Source: Hemerocallis citrina
Lineage: Eukaryota; Streptophyta; Magnoliopsida; Asparagales; Asphodelaceae
Direction: 5' to 3'
Length of the DNA: 64,000 nucleotides
NCBI GenBank assembly: GCA_017893485.1
Contig: CM030367.1
Span: forward strand, 138,698,388 to 138,762,387
A program made the translations under genes and the position numbers. The notes beneath the pieces were generated by a model. That model saw nothing but the letters and a program-made list of their open reading frames with translations. It had not been told where the DNA came from and searched no databases. Positions within the stretch are counted from its first letter, which is position 1; each line of letters opens with the position of its first letter. Positions 32,043-43,107 of the stretch are shown piece by piece.

Positions 32043-33330
32043 GTTCTTCATATGTTCATTTTCTTCCTCTATATATTCATTTTCTTCTTGAAATTGTCTA
32101 GATGTTGTAGGACTCCAGATATAACTACGAAATTCTCCAAATTTCATAAAATAATTAATATCTTTCATAAAAAGTTAGATCATCAATTATTTGGATATTC
32201 ATATTGTTAGTTTCTCCAAGATTAATTTGATTTATTGTTATAATTAATAATTGTACGCTAAAGAACAATAATTTGACCTCATAAAAATTAAACATGTTTG
32301 TTACTCTATGAGGATAATAAATATAAAAAACTAACATTTTATCACTTTCTTGATAGTTAGTCATTAATTCATAAATTCCTAAGGTAAGACTGAAAATATT
32401 ATTATCCATTGTTATTTTTTAGGGATTTTATGATTTAAAACAATTAGTATGAAATCAGGAACAGGGAGAGATTTCTAAGGATACCATAATCAAAACAAAA
32501 TGGCACATCATGCTTCCGACCTAGTTAAACCTCTTTGAGCTGCTATGTACCATTTACAACCAGTGGATAAAATATCCCTAGTATGCACCCCTATTTCAGT
32601 GCTCCTTTTACGTTCCTCCCATCTCAGGACTACTATACTCTTCAAGAGAGCTTTATTCAAGAGATACGTCTGGAAAATTAGTAGCACTTCGTTACAGACA
32701 ACCACAACCTAGCTCATTTCCTGCTACTAGCTATACAGTCTAACTATAGAATATTACAAATGGGTCTTTTTGCAAGATCCTTTAGATAAAGTCTTACAAA
32801 ACTCTCTCTGAGGGAAAGAGACTAATTATTCATACCTCATATTGTACAAGAGCTTAACAAGAAAGATAATCTTTATTGATTCCAGACTTCTTACAAACAA
32901 ACATTTCATACAAGATTATATGGAATTTCTCTTTCTTAGGTATTTTGCCTTCTTCTCAACTCATCCTACCCTTTTATATATCAAGGGATCGGCTTACAAT
33001 AAGTTTACTTGCGTCACTGCTTACATCATATGTCAAATAATTGCTACGAATACGTCACTGCTTACATCAGCCTTTAATAATAGCTCTCATTACAATGTGG
33101 ACTATTCTAAAAAAAGAGATTTCTCTTAGCTGACATCTTCACATGTTCTACATTTATATTGATGCTCTATCTTCATCAAGCTACTGTCGTTTGAAGCTGT
33201 CTGTTTTTTCATTGTCATTGCTCCTGTTGGTAATATCTGGTACCAGCTGTTAAATAGTGCACATTTATCTTGTGGCTATTCTATTTTTGGTATACAATAC
33301 ATTATTATTTTTTCTGGGTCTGGACTATTA
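32043..33330 (-). other. Viral 3' region / intergenic part of endogenous pararetrovirus
   Basis: No complete ORF. The part beside the Tat element reads an acidic stretch on the minus strand (QFQEENEYIEEENEHMKNP) that continues across the insertion point into EPPYDSNSKVSE at about 15655-15695. One frame was therefore split by the insertion. The rest is AT-rich and not interpretable. Confidence 0.45.
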
Positions 33331-33339
33331 TAGATCCAT

Positions 33340-33930
33340 ATGTTGCTATTTCTTGACTTTTTCTTTTAATTCACAATACATGTTTCTGAATCCCATTGCC
33401 CGTCTTTCTATAATTAATTTATCAAATTTTTCATCTATGTACGGTATAATATTATTAGATGCTCCATAAATCACTTGGTTAGTCATCCCTATTTTTATAA
33501 CATGTTTTGCAGGAAGTTCTTCGCTTTTTTCAAGATACTCATGAATTATTGAATACATTCTGACATATATTTTTTAGACCTTTGTGAGGCCAAAATAATT
33601 CTTGGCTGCTTTATAAATTTCTTTTGGCAAGTGGATAAGTTCTTCACATTCTTTTGATGAATAGATGCAAGGAATAAGTCCTCTTTCGAACAGTGCCCTG
33701 GTTGTTCTTGGATTAGCTCCTGGTATGATGATGTCATTGTTCATATGTTGCTGTAATATGGTTTTGATAAGCTGGTTCACCTCGGTTACTTGGCATAATT
33801 TTTCAATATATTATAAAAATAATGTTTTGATTGATACTTTGGTAGGAGATTTCTCAGTGAGAATTGTCTCCTTGTATGTAGTCGTATTTGAGGACGTAAT
33901 TGCATCTTCTTTTAAGGAATGAGTAGGTTA
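33340..33930 (-). pseudogene. TAV-like (translational transactivator) remnant of pararetrovirus
   Basis: Two frames read in succession on the minus strand: one with GLIPCIYSSKECEELIHLPK (about 33690-33620) and one with LPAKHVIKIGMTNQVIYGAS (about 33515-33455). The order and spacing of these blocks resemble the central domain of caulimovirus ORF VI proteins, which allow reinitiation on polycistronic RNA and form inclusion bodies. A frameshift separates the blocks, and the ends are not recognisable. The assignment is by eye only. Confidence 0.5.
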
Positions 33931-34144
33931 GCCCATCTTACTCATTTTTTCGCTAGCATTGTCCACCATATTTTCTGTAGTTACATTCTGACTTACATGT
34001 TGGTAGAACAAACTTTGGAGTTCACATATTTGTAGGTGTAATTGAATAAATGCTCTTTTTATTTGCTCTACGGTTCCCTTGAGAAAAATTATATCATGTA
34101 CTATTTGCTAGACTCTAGTTTTTATTCTGCAACGAGTGAAACAG

Positions 34145-35300
34145 TTAATTTCTTGATACAAAAACAGCTAAAATGTTATCTTTTTCTTTTATGTTATCTA
34201 TTGTAAAATCATAATGTGCTAGTTCCATTTTCCATCTTATTAGTCTTTTATTGGCAATGGTTGGGTCTATTATTTTGTTTATCCATGATTTTGCATGGGT
34301 ATTATCTGTCCTTACTATGAATTTTGTATGTATTATGAATAATTCAAACATTTTTATCGCTTTTAAGATTGCTAATAATTCTGTTTCATTTATGTGGTAG
34401 TTTTGTTGGGTCTTTGTGAATGATCTACTAGTGTATCTGACTAGTCTTTCCTCTTTTTCACCTATTTTAACAATTTTTAACACTGCTCCTCAATTATCTT
34501 TACATGCATCTATCTCTATAATCTATGTGCATTCTTTAACAGGTAATCGTAACTTACGTAATTCTGAAGTTTATTATTTTAATATTCTGAGTTTTTCTTC
34601 ATCTTCTGAGGTCCATTCCCACATTTTGAATTTTTTCGATTTTTGTTGTAGCCAATTTGTTTTTGCTTACAAATTTTGTATGTATTCTCTAATTTGATTT
34701 AGTAGTCCGATTATAACTTGTACTTCACTTTTTTCTTTTAAATATTTGAAAATGTCTTTATTTTTTGTGCTATATGTGAATGTAGTTCTATTCCTTCATG
34801 TGAAAATTTTGTTCCTAAAAATTATATCTCTGTTTTGAATAATTCTATTTTCTTTTTTTATTGTATAATAGATGCATTTTTTACTATTTCTATAAATTTT
34901 AGTAAATGCTCTTTATATTGTTCTTCGTTTTCGAATCATATTAGAATATCATCTACATATACTAGTATGAAGTTATTGTATATTTCAAATATTTTATCCA
35001 TATACCCTTGAAATACTCCTGGAATGTTTTTATACTCAAATGGCAGCACGTTTCATTCGTAAAATTCTTATGGTGTACTAGATGCGGTTAATTGTTTTGA
35101 CTCTTCGGTTAGTTTTACATGGCAAAATCTTAATTTGCAATCAAATTTAGAATATATTTTTCTTATTCTTACTGTGTTTAGTAGTATCTGCATATCTGGT
35201 ATTGCATATCCAAATCTATTAGTATTTTATTTAATTCTTTATAATTATAACTACCATTCGAGATTTACCTCTTTTTTTCTTCTGAATGTTTTTTTATTAT
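34145..35300 (-). pseudogene. Pararetroviral reverse transcriptase-RNase H remnant
   Basis: The RNase H end is an open 112-codon frame (34483-34145) with RYTSRSFTKTQQNYHINETE and FIVRTDNTHAKSWINK. Upstream, the RT palm is readable in several frames, including LPFEYKNIPGVFQGYMDKI and FILVYVDDILI (YVDD codons at 34948-34959), immediately followed by a stop. Several more stops and shifts are present, so no enzyme can be made. Confidence 0.82.
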
Positions 35301-35628
35301 GAATGCTGGTGATGAATGTGGACTTTGTGGTTGTCTTATGTAATTGTTTTCCATTAGTTTTTTTATATGTATTTTGAATTCTTCTTAATCTGTAGAAGTA
35401 TGTCCAATAGGTTTAACTTTAATAATTCTGTTCTTGTCTACTAATTCTATATGAGCTGTGGGTTTACTTAAGTGTCATTTTGCCAAAGGGTCTTCTCCAC
35501 ATAGATCTTCTAGTTGTTTTTATAAAATTTCTTGTGTAATTGTTACTTGTACTTGTTATATTCTAGTTTCATTTGGAAAATATTGGTATTCTAGTTTTAT
35601 TCTAGTTTTATTTGGTAAATATTAGTAT

Positions 35629-36010
35629 TCACCACGCTAGGCTAAAGAAACTATGATATGTGGTAAATATAAGGAGACTTATGTACCAAGGTTGTATTAT
35701 TCGTATTGCTACTGCTTGGTGTTTACAAGGTGTTGTAAATACAACTGATTTGTGTGATATAGTTATAGGATGGCACTGTTGGAAAAAGTCGTTTCCTAAC
35801 AGTACCTCATTATTCATATCATCAAATTGGTATATTATCGGTATTTTTAGGATGTAATTTCATATTTGTATCGTGGCATTTTGTTGGTATTTGTTTAATA
35901 TAATTGTTTGTCCTAACCAGTTATTGCTTTTTTTATTATATCCATATTGTTTTCATTTTGGTAGTATATTTTTACGACATAATCTAGTGCTTGCTCCAGT
36001 GTCTATTAGA
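35629..36010 (-). pseudogene. Pararetroviral aspartic protease remnant
   Basis: The active-site motif IDTGAS is read at about 36006-35989 (DTG at 36003-35995). A C-terminal motif MNNEVLLGNDFFQQCHPITI follows in the frame starting at 35817. Stops lie between them. It is in the usual position upstream of RT. Confidence 0.75.
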
Positions 36011-36089
36011 CTATGTAGTTTCTTGACTTGTGTCATTCATATACAATTCTGTTAGTATATATAACATGTTTTTTGTTGCACTATTGGGT

Positions 36090-36326
36090 TCATTTGGACA
36101 ATATTCTATTTATTATTATACTTTCAGTATTCACTGTTATTATTATTTTTTCTTCACGTATTGAGTACAATTGTACAAATGTAAGGCAGTCAGTTCCTAA
36201 TAACATTTCATTAATATTGTGCTCTGAGTCTACATGTAGGTGTAATAGTATTTTATTTCTACTATTTATTCTTAGTGGTAATATTGTTTTATGGACAATT
36301 GGATGCATATTATTATAGTAGTCCAT
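36090..36326 (-). pseudogene. Viral ORF fragment with second LLGTD motif
   Basis: 78 codons on the minus strand just upstream of the protease, with NINEMLLGTDCLTFVQLYSI. LLGTD recalls the LLGND of the adjacent protease, so this may be a duplicated or separate retropepsin-like segment. I do not recognise the rest. Confidence 0.35.
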
Positions 36327-37439
36327 ATAGTAATATGGGCTTTCTACTGGTATTAATTGCGGTGTTTTTATATTTGTTTATTTAATATGTGAATTAGTAG
36401 CTCCCATATCTTAAATTGATTAATATTATTTTGGTTCTCTAACATATTTATTATTTGTATTTGTTTCAATGTCTGTGTTTATTTCTTATTGATAGTGATC
36501 TTCTACCAAACATTATTTGTGGTGAAATTTCATTTGCAATATCTTTTGTTTTGTTAAAGTCAAATTCTATATAATTTGGTATAGTCATTTTAGGGTTTTC
36601 CCTAGCTGGTTTGTATCTTATAATTTCCTGGAATTATCAGTATTTTTGTTTTTTACTTTAGGCTTACTAGTAAAAACATAAATATTTCTTATTTATATAC
36701 TCATAATATTACTCTTTTCTATCATTTCTATTTCCGATAATTTGTGATATATGACTAAAGCTTTGTTCTTATTTTCTTCTGTCATACTTATAGAGAAGTT
36801 AGGTTTTATTGTGAATTTTATTTTTTGGTACATAAGTTTCCATGTACTATTCCTATTAAGGAATACTGTGTACTTGATATTATTCTATCATCCATTAAGT
36901 ATATTTCTAAATGTGTATATATTCATTCCTTAAAATAAGTTTTTGTTATTATTTGTACTGCTTCTAAATATTGTGCTTTAATGCCTTTCTGGTTTTCTCA
37001 CTTTTTTTCTTTCAATTTCTTGTCTTATTATTCTTTTTGTTATTAATGGAATTATAGTTTTTCCTTAAGCTTGTTCAATGTCTATAGGTTGTTCATTATG
37101 TGTAGCTATTATTATAGTATTTTTTCTTTCAAATATTGGAAGTTTAAATATCTCTTTTGGGTTTATATCTAGTTTGTTATTTTATCATATTTTTGTATGT
37201 CAAAACTCATCATTTATCTTACTTCTTCATTATTTTCTTCTCTTTCTAATAGCTCTCCTATTTCTGTTATTTCTGTTATCACATTTATTTCATGTTCTTC
37301 TATTTCATCCTCATTACTTCCACTATCTTCCCCCATTACCATTATTACCTCATCTTCACTTATTCATATTCTATGGATTCATAGTTTATGTTATACATTT
37401 CTTCAATTTCTTCTACATATTTTATATTTTCCTTTTTCA

Positions 37440-38960
37440 TTCCTTTAGTACATTTTGGTGATATATGTCCTAATTCTCCACATAAATAGCAATTACATTT
37501 CTTTGGGTTTTTTGGGTATTGTTTTTTCTTCTTCTTCTTTTGAAGAATATGTTATATAGTTTTTTATATCTCTTAAAAGTTCTTCTGTATTTTGGTATAT
37601 ATTTTTGGAATTTGTGTTTATGTAATTTATATATAATTATTACTATTATTACACCCCAATGGTTTATATTTGCTTTATCATAACAAATTCTTTGTTTATA
37701 TGTCCTATAAAACTTAATGGTTGATTTAACTTGTTGGCATACTTTATCTCTATAATCTTTTACAAATTGTGTTTTATACCATAAAGTATTTATTTCTGGT
37801 TTTACTTTCTCATTTACATATGCATTGTATATGTTTATACTCCATGGATCTGGCAATTTCAGGAAAAATGAATCTAGGATTGGACATTTTTCTTTTATTG
37901 TATAATAACTATCATGGTATATAATATTCTTTGAATTCACAAGCATAGTTATCGAAATAATACATGTTACAAATTTATAAATTATTTAGTCTCCATCTTA
38001 CTTGGTTCTTTTTATATATATTATGTCCTTCTATTTTTTTGTAGACACTAAATGTTGTTCTTATTGCTATTTCGTAATTTGTAATTATTTCTTTTAATCA
38101 TAGTGTTCTTTGTGTTGAAGTTTCTTGTGTTCCTTTATCATCAACTGGTTTTAATTTTTTGATATTACTTTTTTCTTTTTCCATTAGTCCATTACACTAT
38201 TTCACTACTACTCCTATAAATGTTGCTTCTATGAATTTCTCAAATGTATTTCCTGAAAGGTTTTGTCTAAATCCTACTATTAGGAATGCTTTTACTCATT
38301 CTTCTATTGTTCAATCAATATCTTTTACACAATCTAAATATAGTCATTCGCCATTTCCTGCTATTCTTTTTTCATAGTATTCTGTGGAATCGTATTTTGG
38401 TGTTTCTTTTTCTTTTCATAACTTACTTCTTTATTTACCTCGCAATTTTCATGGTAGGTCATAAGGTCTTTTATTAGGTGGTGGTCTTAAGTATTCTTAC
38501 ATATTAGTTGAAGTTTTTGTATGTTTTGTTATTATCTTGTCTTTTTCTTGATCCATTTTTATTTTTTCATTTGTTATATCTAGATTTTTTAAGGCTTCTT
38601 TTACTTTCTCTGAATTAGGGTTTACTATTAAATCTTCTGTTTCTAAAATATTTATATCAAGTTTTGTTATTATGACTTCTAACTCCTTTATTCTTTCTTC
38701 TGTTATACCTAATTCTTTTTATGTTTATAATGTTATATATCTGCTAAATTTTTTTATGTTCTTATTTATGATTTTTAAATCTTTTCTTATAGTTCATATA
38801 AATTCTGGACCATTGTAATCTTCTTCCAACTCTTGAATATTTATCATACAAATTTTTGAGTGTATTAATGATTCTATTTTTATAATATTATCCATCCTAA
38901 CGTAATTCTTGAAGTTTAATATTTTTTGTGAAAGTAAGTATGGCAATACCAACTTGTTTA
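37440..38960 (-). pseudogene. Pararetroviral coat-protein-like region
   Basis: A long basic frame (37946-37470, rich in Lys/Arg/Tyr, ending KRRRRKNN) leads, after a frameshift, into the zinc finger CNCYLCGELGHISPKC (codons from 37497 down to 37450). This fits the caulimovirid coat-protein pattern CxCxxCxxxxHxxxxC. Upstream (38000-38900), broken frames include Lys/Glu-rich, coiled-coil-like stretches. An acidic Glu-rich stretch follows the finger, on the complement of the ctt/cat-rich 37200-37350. Confidence 0.68.
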
Positions 38961-39360
38961 GTCGTTTCCATAGTCTAATACCTTGTATGCTATTTCTTTT
39001 TGTATTTTCTTATGTAGATTTTTTGTTACTGTACTAATTATTAATAAATATTTTGTTGTTTCTTTATCAATTATATGTTTTCTTTCTATCAATCTTTTAT
39101 TATCGTATCTTATTTTAAATTTTGAAAAAAATTTTAATCATAGTTTTCTTATTTTTTGGAAAGTACACAGTTTTTATAAGTTTAAATAATATATAGTTTA
39201 TAATTTCTAAAATAGGGTTATATAGATTTTTTTTTTTTGAGTTTTTATATTCAACTGGACCAGTTGTAGGTAATATTTTCTGGAAGTTGGTCCGTTAGAT
39301 AAATATTTTGGAAAGTGGTCTAGTTAGATAAATAATTATTGGAATTGGGTTAGTTACTAA

Positions 39361-40361
39361 GGTACTGTTCTTTCTTTTGCCTCTTATAAGAGGTTAGAGA
39401 TTACCTCTTATAAAATGTTAGAGGTTACCTCTTATAAGAGATTTACAGTAAGAGCCTCTTGTAAGAGCCTCTTTTTGGAGTGTTCTTTTTATATAAAAAT
39501 AACCTCTTATAAGAACTTCTTATAAGTACATCTTATAAGAGATTTCTGTTCTTTTTTTACCTCTTACAAGAGCCTATATTATCCCAAAGTATAAAAATAG
39601 TGAGATGAAGGATAAGAAAAAATAAGTTCAAATTACTATTATATAAACTAGTTTAATGACAGGTTAAATTCACAAATCAGTGTAAATCATCAATTATAAT
39701 TCCGGGCTACTATAGACTTTTAATTAGTATGAAAATTAGTATGTATAAATATAAATAATTTGTTTCAAAGAAGTTGGATTAAAAAAAATTAAGGTCAATG
39801 GGCTAATATAAATTCTCCCATAGCTGTAATAAAATAAAATAAAAAAATAAAAAATAAAAAAACCTGGTCGGCTGCAGGATTTGAACATGGTAGCATCATA
39901 ACAGGACAAATCAACTAGCCACAACTCAAGTAATGTATTTACTAGACGTAAATATATATATCTTTAAATAAATTAGTGTTTCGACAGCATCCCTAACATA
40001 ATTGTTCGAGATTGTGATGAATGAATTCTCATACTTTTTTTAGGATAGCATATTACAGTCAACTACGTATATGATTACACTTTTTTTAGGATAGCATATT
40101 CCGGACTACTATAGACTAATATATAAACTACTTTAATTAGTAACAATTATAATATAGACTTTGGGATAATATAGACTTTTTAAGTGATAGAAGTCTTATA
40201 AGAATTTGAAAGAGGCTACTAGAAGTCTTTTAGGCTTATAAGAGATTTTGAAAAAAATGTCTTATAAGAGTTAAAAAAAGAACGCTAAAAAACTCTTGTA
40301 AGAGGTGGACCATCTCTTACAAGAGGTAAATCTCTTATAAGAGGAGAAAAAGAACACTACC
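39361..40361. mobile_element. PIF/Harbinger-like non-autonomous element, 1,001 bp
   Basis: The ends are inverted: ggtactgttctttcttttg on the left and the complement of ggtagtgttctttttctcc on the right. It is flanked by TAA on both sides (39358-39360 and 40362-40364), the 3-bp duplication typical of PIF/Harbinger. The palindrome ctcttataagag and variants recur at least ten times in the subterminal regions. No transposase is seen. Confidence 0.8.
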
Positions 40362-40434
40362 TAACATTCACTTGCTTTATCATGTGTCAGGAATGTACCA
40401 CTTCCTCTTTACTATTGTAGTTAGCATTGATATA

Positions 40435-40870
40435 AATATCCGAAATCCGAATTCGATCCGGACCAGGCATTGGATCGGAACCGACCCGGCCTATTCGGGT
40501 CCGGGTCCGACTCCTAAAATGGAACCCGTTGTACTTTTGGGTCCGTGTCCGGATCCGCTCAAAAGAGACCCGATCCGAATCCGGATCCGTTTAAAAAAAA
40601 ATCCAAAAAATCTACATAAAAATAAATATTCTATTCTCATCCCTCCTCTCATTCCTCCTCAATTCTAAATATTTCTCTTCCAAACTCAAAACTTATGTCT
40701 TTTTCTTCTCTCATCTATTCTAAATCCTCCACTCGCAGCCTCCGCTATCCGCTCACACTCCCGCTTCTATCCGAACGGGTAGGAATATTTTAATAAGATC
40801 CGGACCCAGTTCTCACGGGTCCGGGTCCAATATTTGGACCCATAGGGAACCGGGTCTGAGTAGTGAAACC
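40435..40870. repeat. MITE-like segment rich in ggtccgggtcc / ggatccgg repeats
   Basis: Two blocks of GC-rich degenerate repeats on tccgg/cggatc (40440-40590 and 40795-40862) flank an A/T- and CT-rich centre. The blocks are roughly inverted with respect to each other (tcgggtccgggtccgac and acgggtccgggtccaa). Boundaries and class are not determined. Confidence 0.5.
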
Positions 40871-41680
40871 TGATACCAATGCTAATTGTAGTAACTAGAC
40901 GGTTGAAATTGTCGAACACAAAACCGAACCTGTGTAAATGTATATTTTGATCGAAAGAATAAATACAACTCTTTAAAAAAGATTTACAATATTGTATATG
41001 CTAATCTACTAGTATTTGTTACCCATAACGACTAATGAGTAATGAGTTCTCATGTATCCATTGACTGAGTTGGACAGTTAGTTATGGAGTCATGGACCTT
41101 ATGGTCAATTCAAATGAAAACATGTCAACTATATTTTCACGTATGTATTAGGATCATGCCTCCATATTCGGACATCGTCATTCTTTCTTTTTCTCAGTCT
41201 GGATTATTTTCACAATAATAATCGAAAATCCTTACTAGCTTGAGCATCCGAGATTTTTGCTCCTAAGACAGAGCCACTCATCATCTCCGGTGTTGACAAA
41301 ATTCACATCAATTTTTACGTACGGTTGTAGTTCCAACACCATAAACCAACCCACACTACCCGCATTTCACTTGCCAACCATCACTGCATTTATGACAGAC
41401 ACAAACCCAAAACAAGAAACATCTCAAAACCCAAATAAAAATAATAATTAAAAAACAAAAGAGAGAAAAAAAATTTGCCACAGTCCACACTCCTGAGAAT
41501 GCAGTCCACTCATAAACAACACGCTTTGCTCACAACTTTAATAAAGAAAAACACTAGAAAAACACGAAATTCTACCCCAAATATATATGGAACTTGTCTT
41601 TTAGAGGTTGGTATGTCCATTAATCACTAAAAGATAAATGAATAAAACCCAACAATCACTAAAAGACAAGCCTCATGTAA
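40871..41680. other. Intergenic DNA, nothing recognised
   Basis: AT-rich sequence without a convincing gene. The short open frame at 41257-41451 has no recognisable features. Confidence 0.5.
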
Positions 41681-42511
41681 GAGCATTTGTAGTCGTGGCT
41701 TGCTAAATTTTGAGTATATAGAAATTGGAAATAGAAAAGAAGAAATGTTGCTGTAGTCATGCAAAGCTATTATTTGTTTTGTCCCGTGTTTTTTATTTTG
41801 AGACGGAAGATTATCTTTCATCGTAGCGGTTTGCAGACGCAAAACGTATAGGACGGAAGATAATTTATTGTCTGTCAATTGAAAAAAAAAAATTTAAAAA
41901 AAATGCAAAGTGCTTGGACGGTAAAAGATCCCTGGTCGGAACATTTTTTATTTATTTATTTTTGAAAATTTTCGAACGGGAGATAATCTCCCGTCCGAGA
42001 AAGTTGGTTAAATTTCCCCCCCTTAGACGAGAAATAATGTTCCCTCGCTCGATTTTTTTTAAAATTTTTTTAAAAAAAATGCAAGGGACGGCCAATCTTG
42101 TTTCATCCATCAATTTTGTGTTTAGCACAATTGTGTTTAGCACCTCTGTCTTTAGCACAATTGTGTTGGATGGTAGATTATCTACCGTCCTTCACTTTTT
42201 TTAAAAAAATTTAATTAATGGGACGGAATATTATCGTTCGTCCAACAACTTCGTCGTATGCTAAATTGAAGGGACAGTGTATCATTTACCGTCCGACGTT
42301 TCAGCCGAAAGATTATCTTTCGTCTCATTTAACGGACGAAAGATTATCTTTCATCAGCTATAATTTGGCAAAAGCCAAACTGCCTACTATATTTGGCCAA
42401 CTCCTGTTCAAGTGCTACTTAAATTTTAGATATTTAGCAAACTGAGTACAGCAATTTTTTTTCTATTTTTTTTTCATATTTTGGGTAATTAACAGACCAC
42501 TACATATGCTC
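41681..42511. mobile_element. MITE-like element with terminal repeats, about 831 bp, PIF/Harbinger-like
   Basis: Ends gagcatttgtagtcgtgg and, inverted, gagcatatgtagtggtct are flanked by TAA on both sides (41678-41680 and 42512-42514). Inside are many copies of a gacggaagattatcttt(c)-type repeat in both orientations (for example near 41800, 41850, 42170, 42310 and 42340). No coding sequence. Confidence 0.65.
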
Positions 42512-42514
42512 TAA

Positions 42515-43107
42515 GTATAGCATTTCTCTAATACAAATACAAAGGACATCTGTCACATTCCCAGTCTCCAACCCAATTTGTTAAGTGTGAATGATTAGAT
42601 GGGTTTACGCTTTGGGTACGAATCCCAAATCATTTATTAAACCCACCAACTAAACCACACATTGATGAATTGGTGTCTTCTTCTTCTAGCTTCACATGCC
42701 ATATGGGCCCTAAACAGAGGCCCACAAACGTTAAGTCCACATCAACTGCGTACGGCTTAACCAACCAACATTTTCGAATTCCATAATCAAGTTACACCAG
42801 CTCAATTTGGCCCCCCAGTCCCACCTTTTGTTGCCTATGTACTACTACAAACTGACAATATTCATTAGGGATATTCCGGGAATAACAACTATCTCCGCCT
42901 TATCCCCAAAATATCCCACCCCCTCAGAGTGACGTCACCCAACCCCGACATGTCACGTGCTTGCCACGTCTCATTCACATGCAATTGCCAAAAATAATAA
43001 ATTACGTGTGTAATTTAACAAACAAACAGAGAGTGGCATTACAGCAACAAAAAAGGACTATACAATCGTCTCTTAATTTAATTTACCGGTAAATAATTAG
43101 GAATTAA
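42515..43107. other. 3' flank of the DUF1645 gene
   Basis: Unique intergenic sequence with the likely 3' UTR of the minus-strand gene nearest 43107. cacgtgcttgccacgtctca (42955-42974) holds G-box-like cores, but on the 3' side. Nothing else seen. Confidence 0.5.

Larger units (their letters stand above)
32043..39240 (-). other. Endogenous pararetrovirus (Caulimoviridae), decayed, minus strand
   Basis: An AT-rich segment carries, in viral sense, a coat-protein-like region with a caulimovirid zinc finger, an aspartic protease (DTGAS), reverse transcriptase (YVDD), RNase H and a TAV-like region. Stops and frameshifts are frequent throughout, and no complete viral ORF remains. A Tat retrotransposon separates it from a matching Met-tRNA primer site at 15462-15479. 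Genus is not assigned; a TAV-like ORF downstream of RT points away from petuvirus-type single polyproteins. The left boundary at about 39240 is estimated from where viral similarity fades. Confidence 0.8.

Noticed and set aside
33225..33250. ctggtaccagct near the viral remnant, a possible second primer site
   Set aside because: It lacks the tatcagagc core. The clear site is at 15462-15479.
37078..37461. 127-codon Leu/Phe-rich plus-strand frame looking like a membrane protein
   Set aside because: It is the complement of an acidic, Glu/Asp-rich part of the viral coat-protein region; the hydrophobicity is a mirror effect.
40868..40882. ctgataccaatgc, resembling a reverse Met-tRNA primer site
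   Set aside because: It matches only the first nine or ten bases and no LTR or viral sequence adjoins it.
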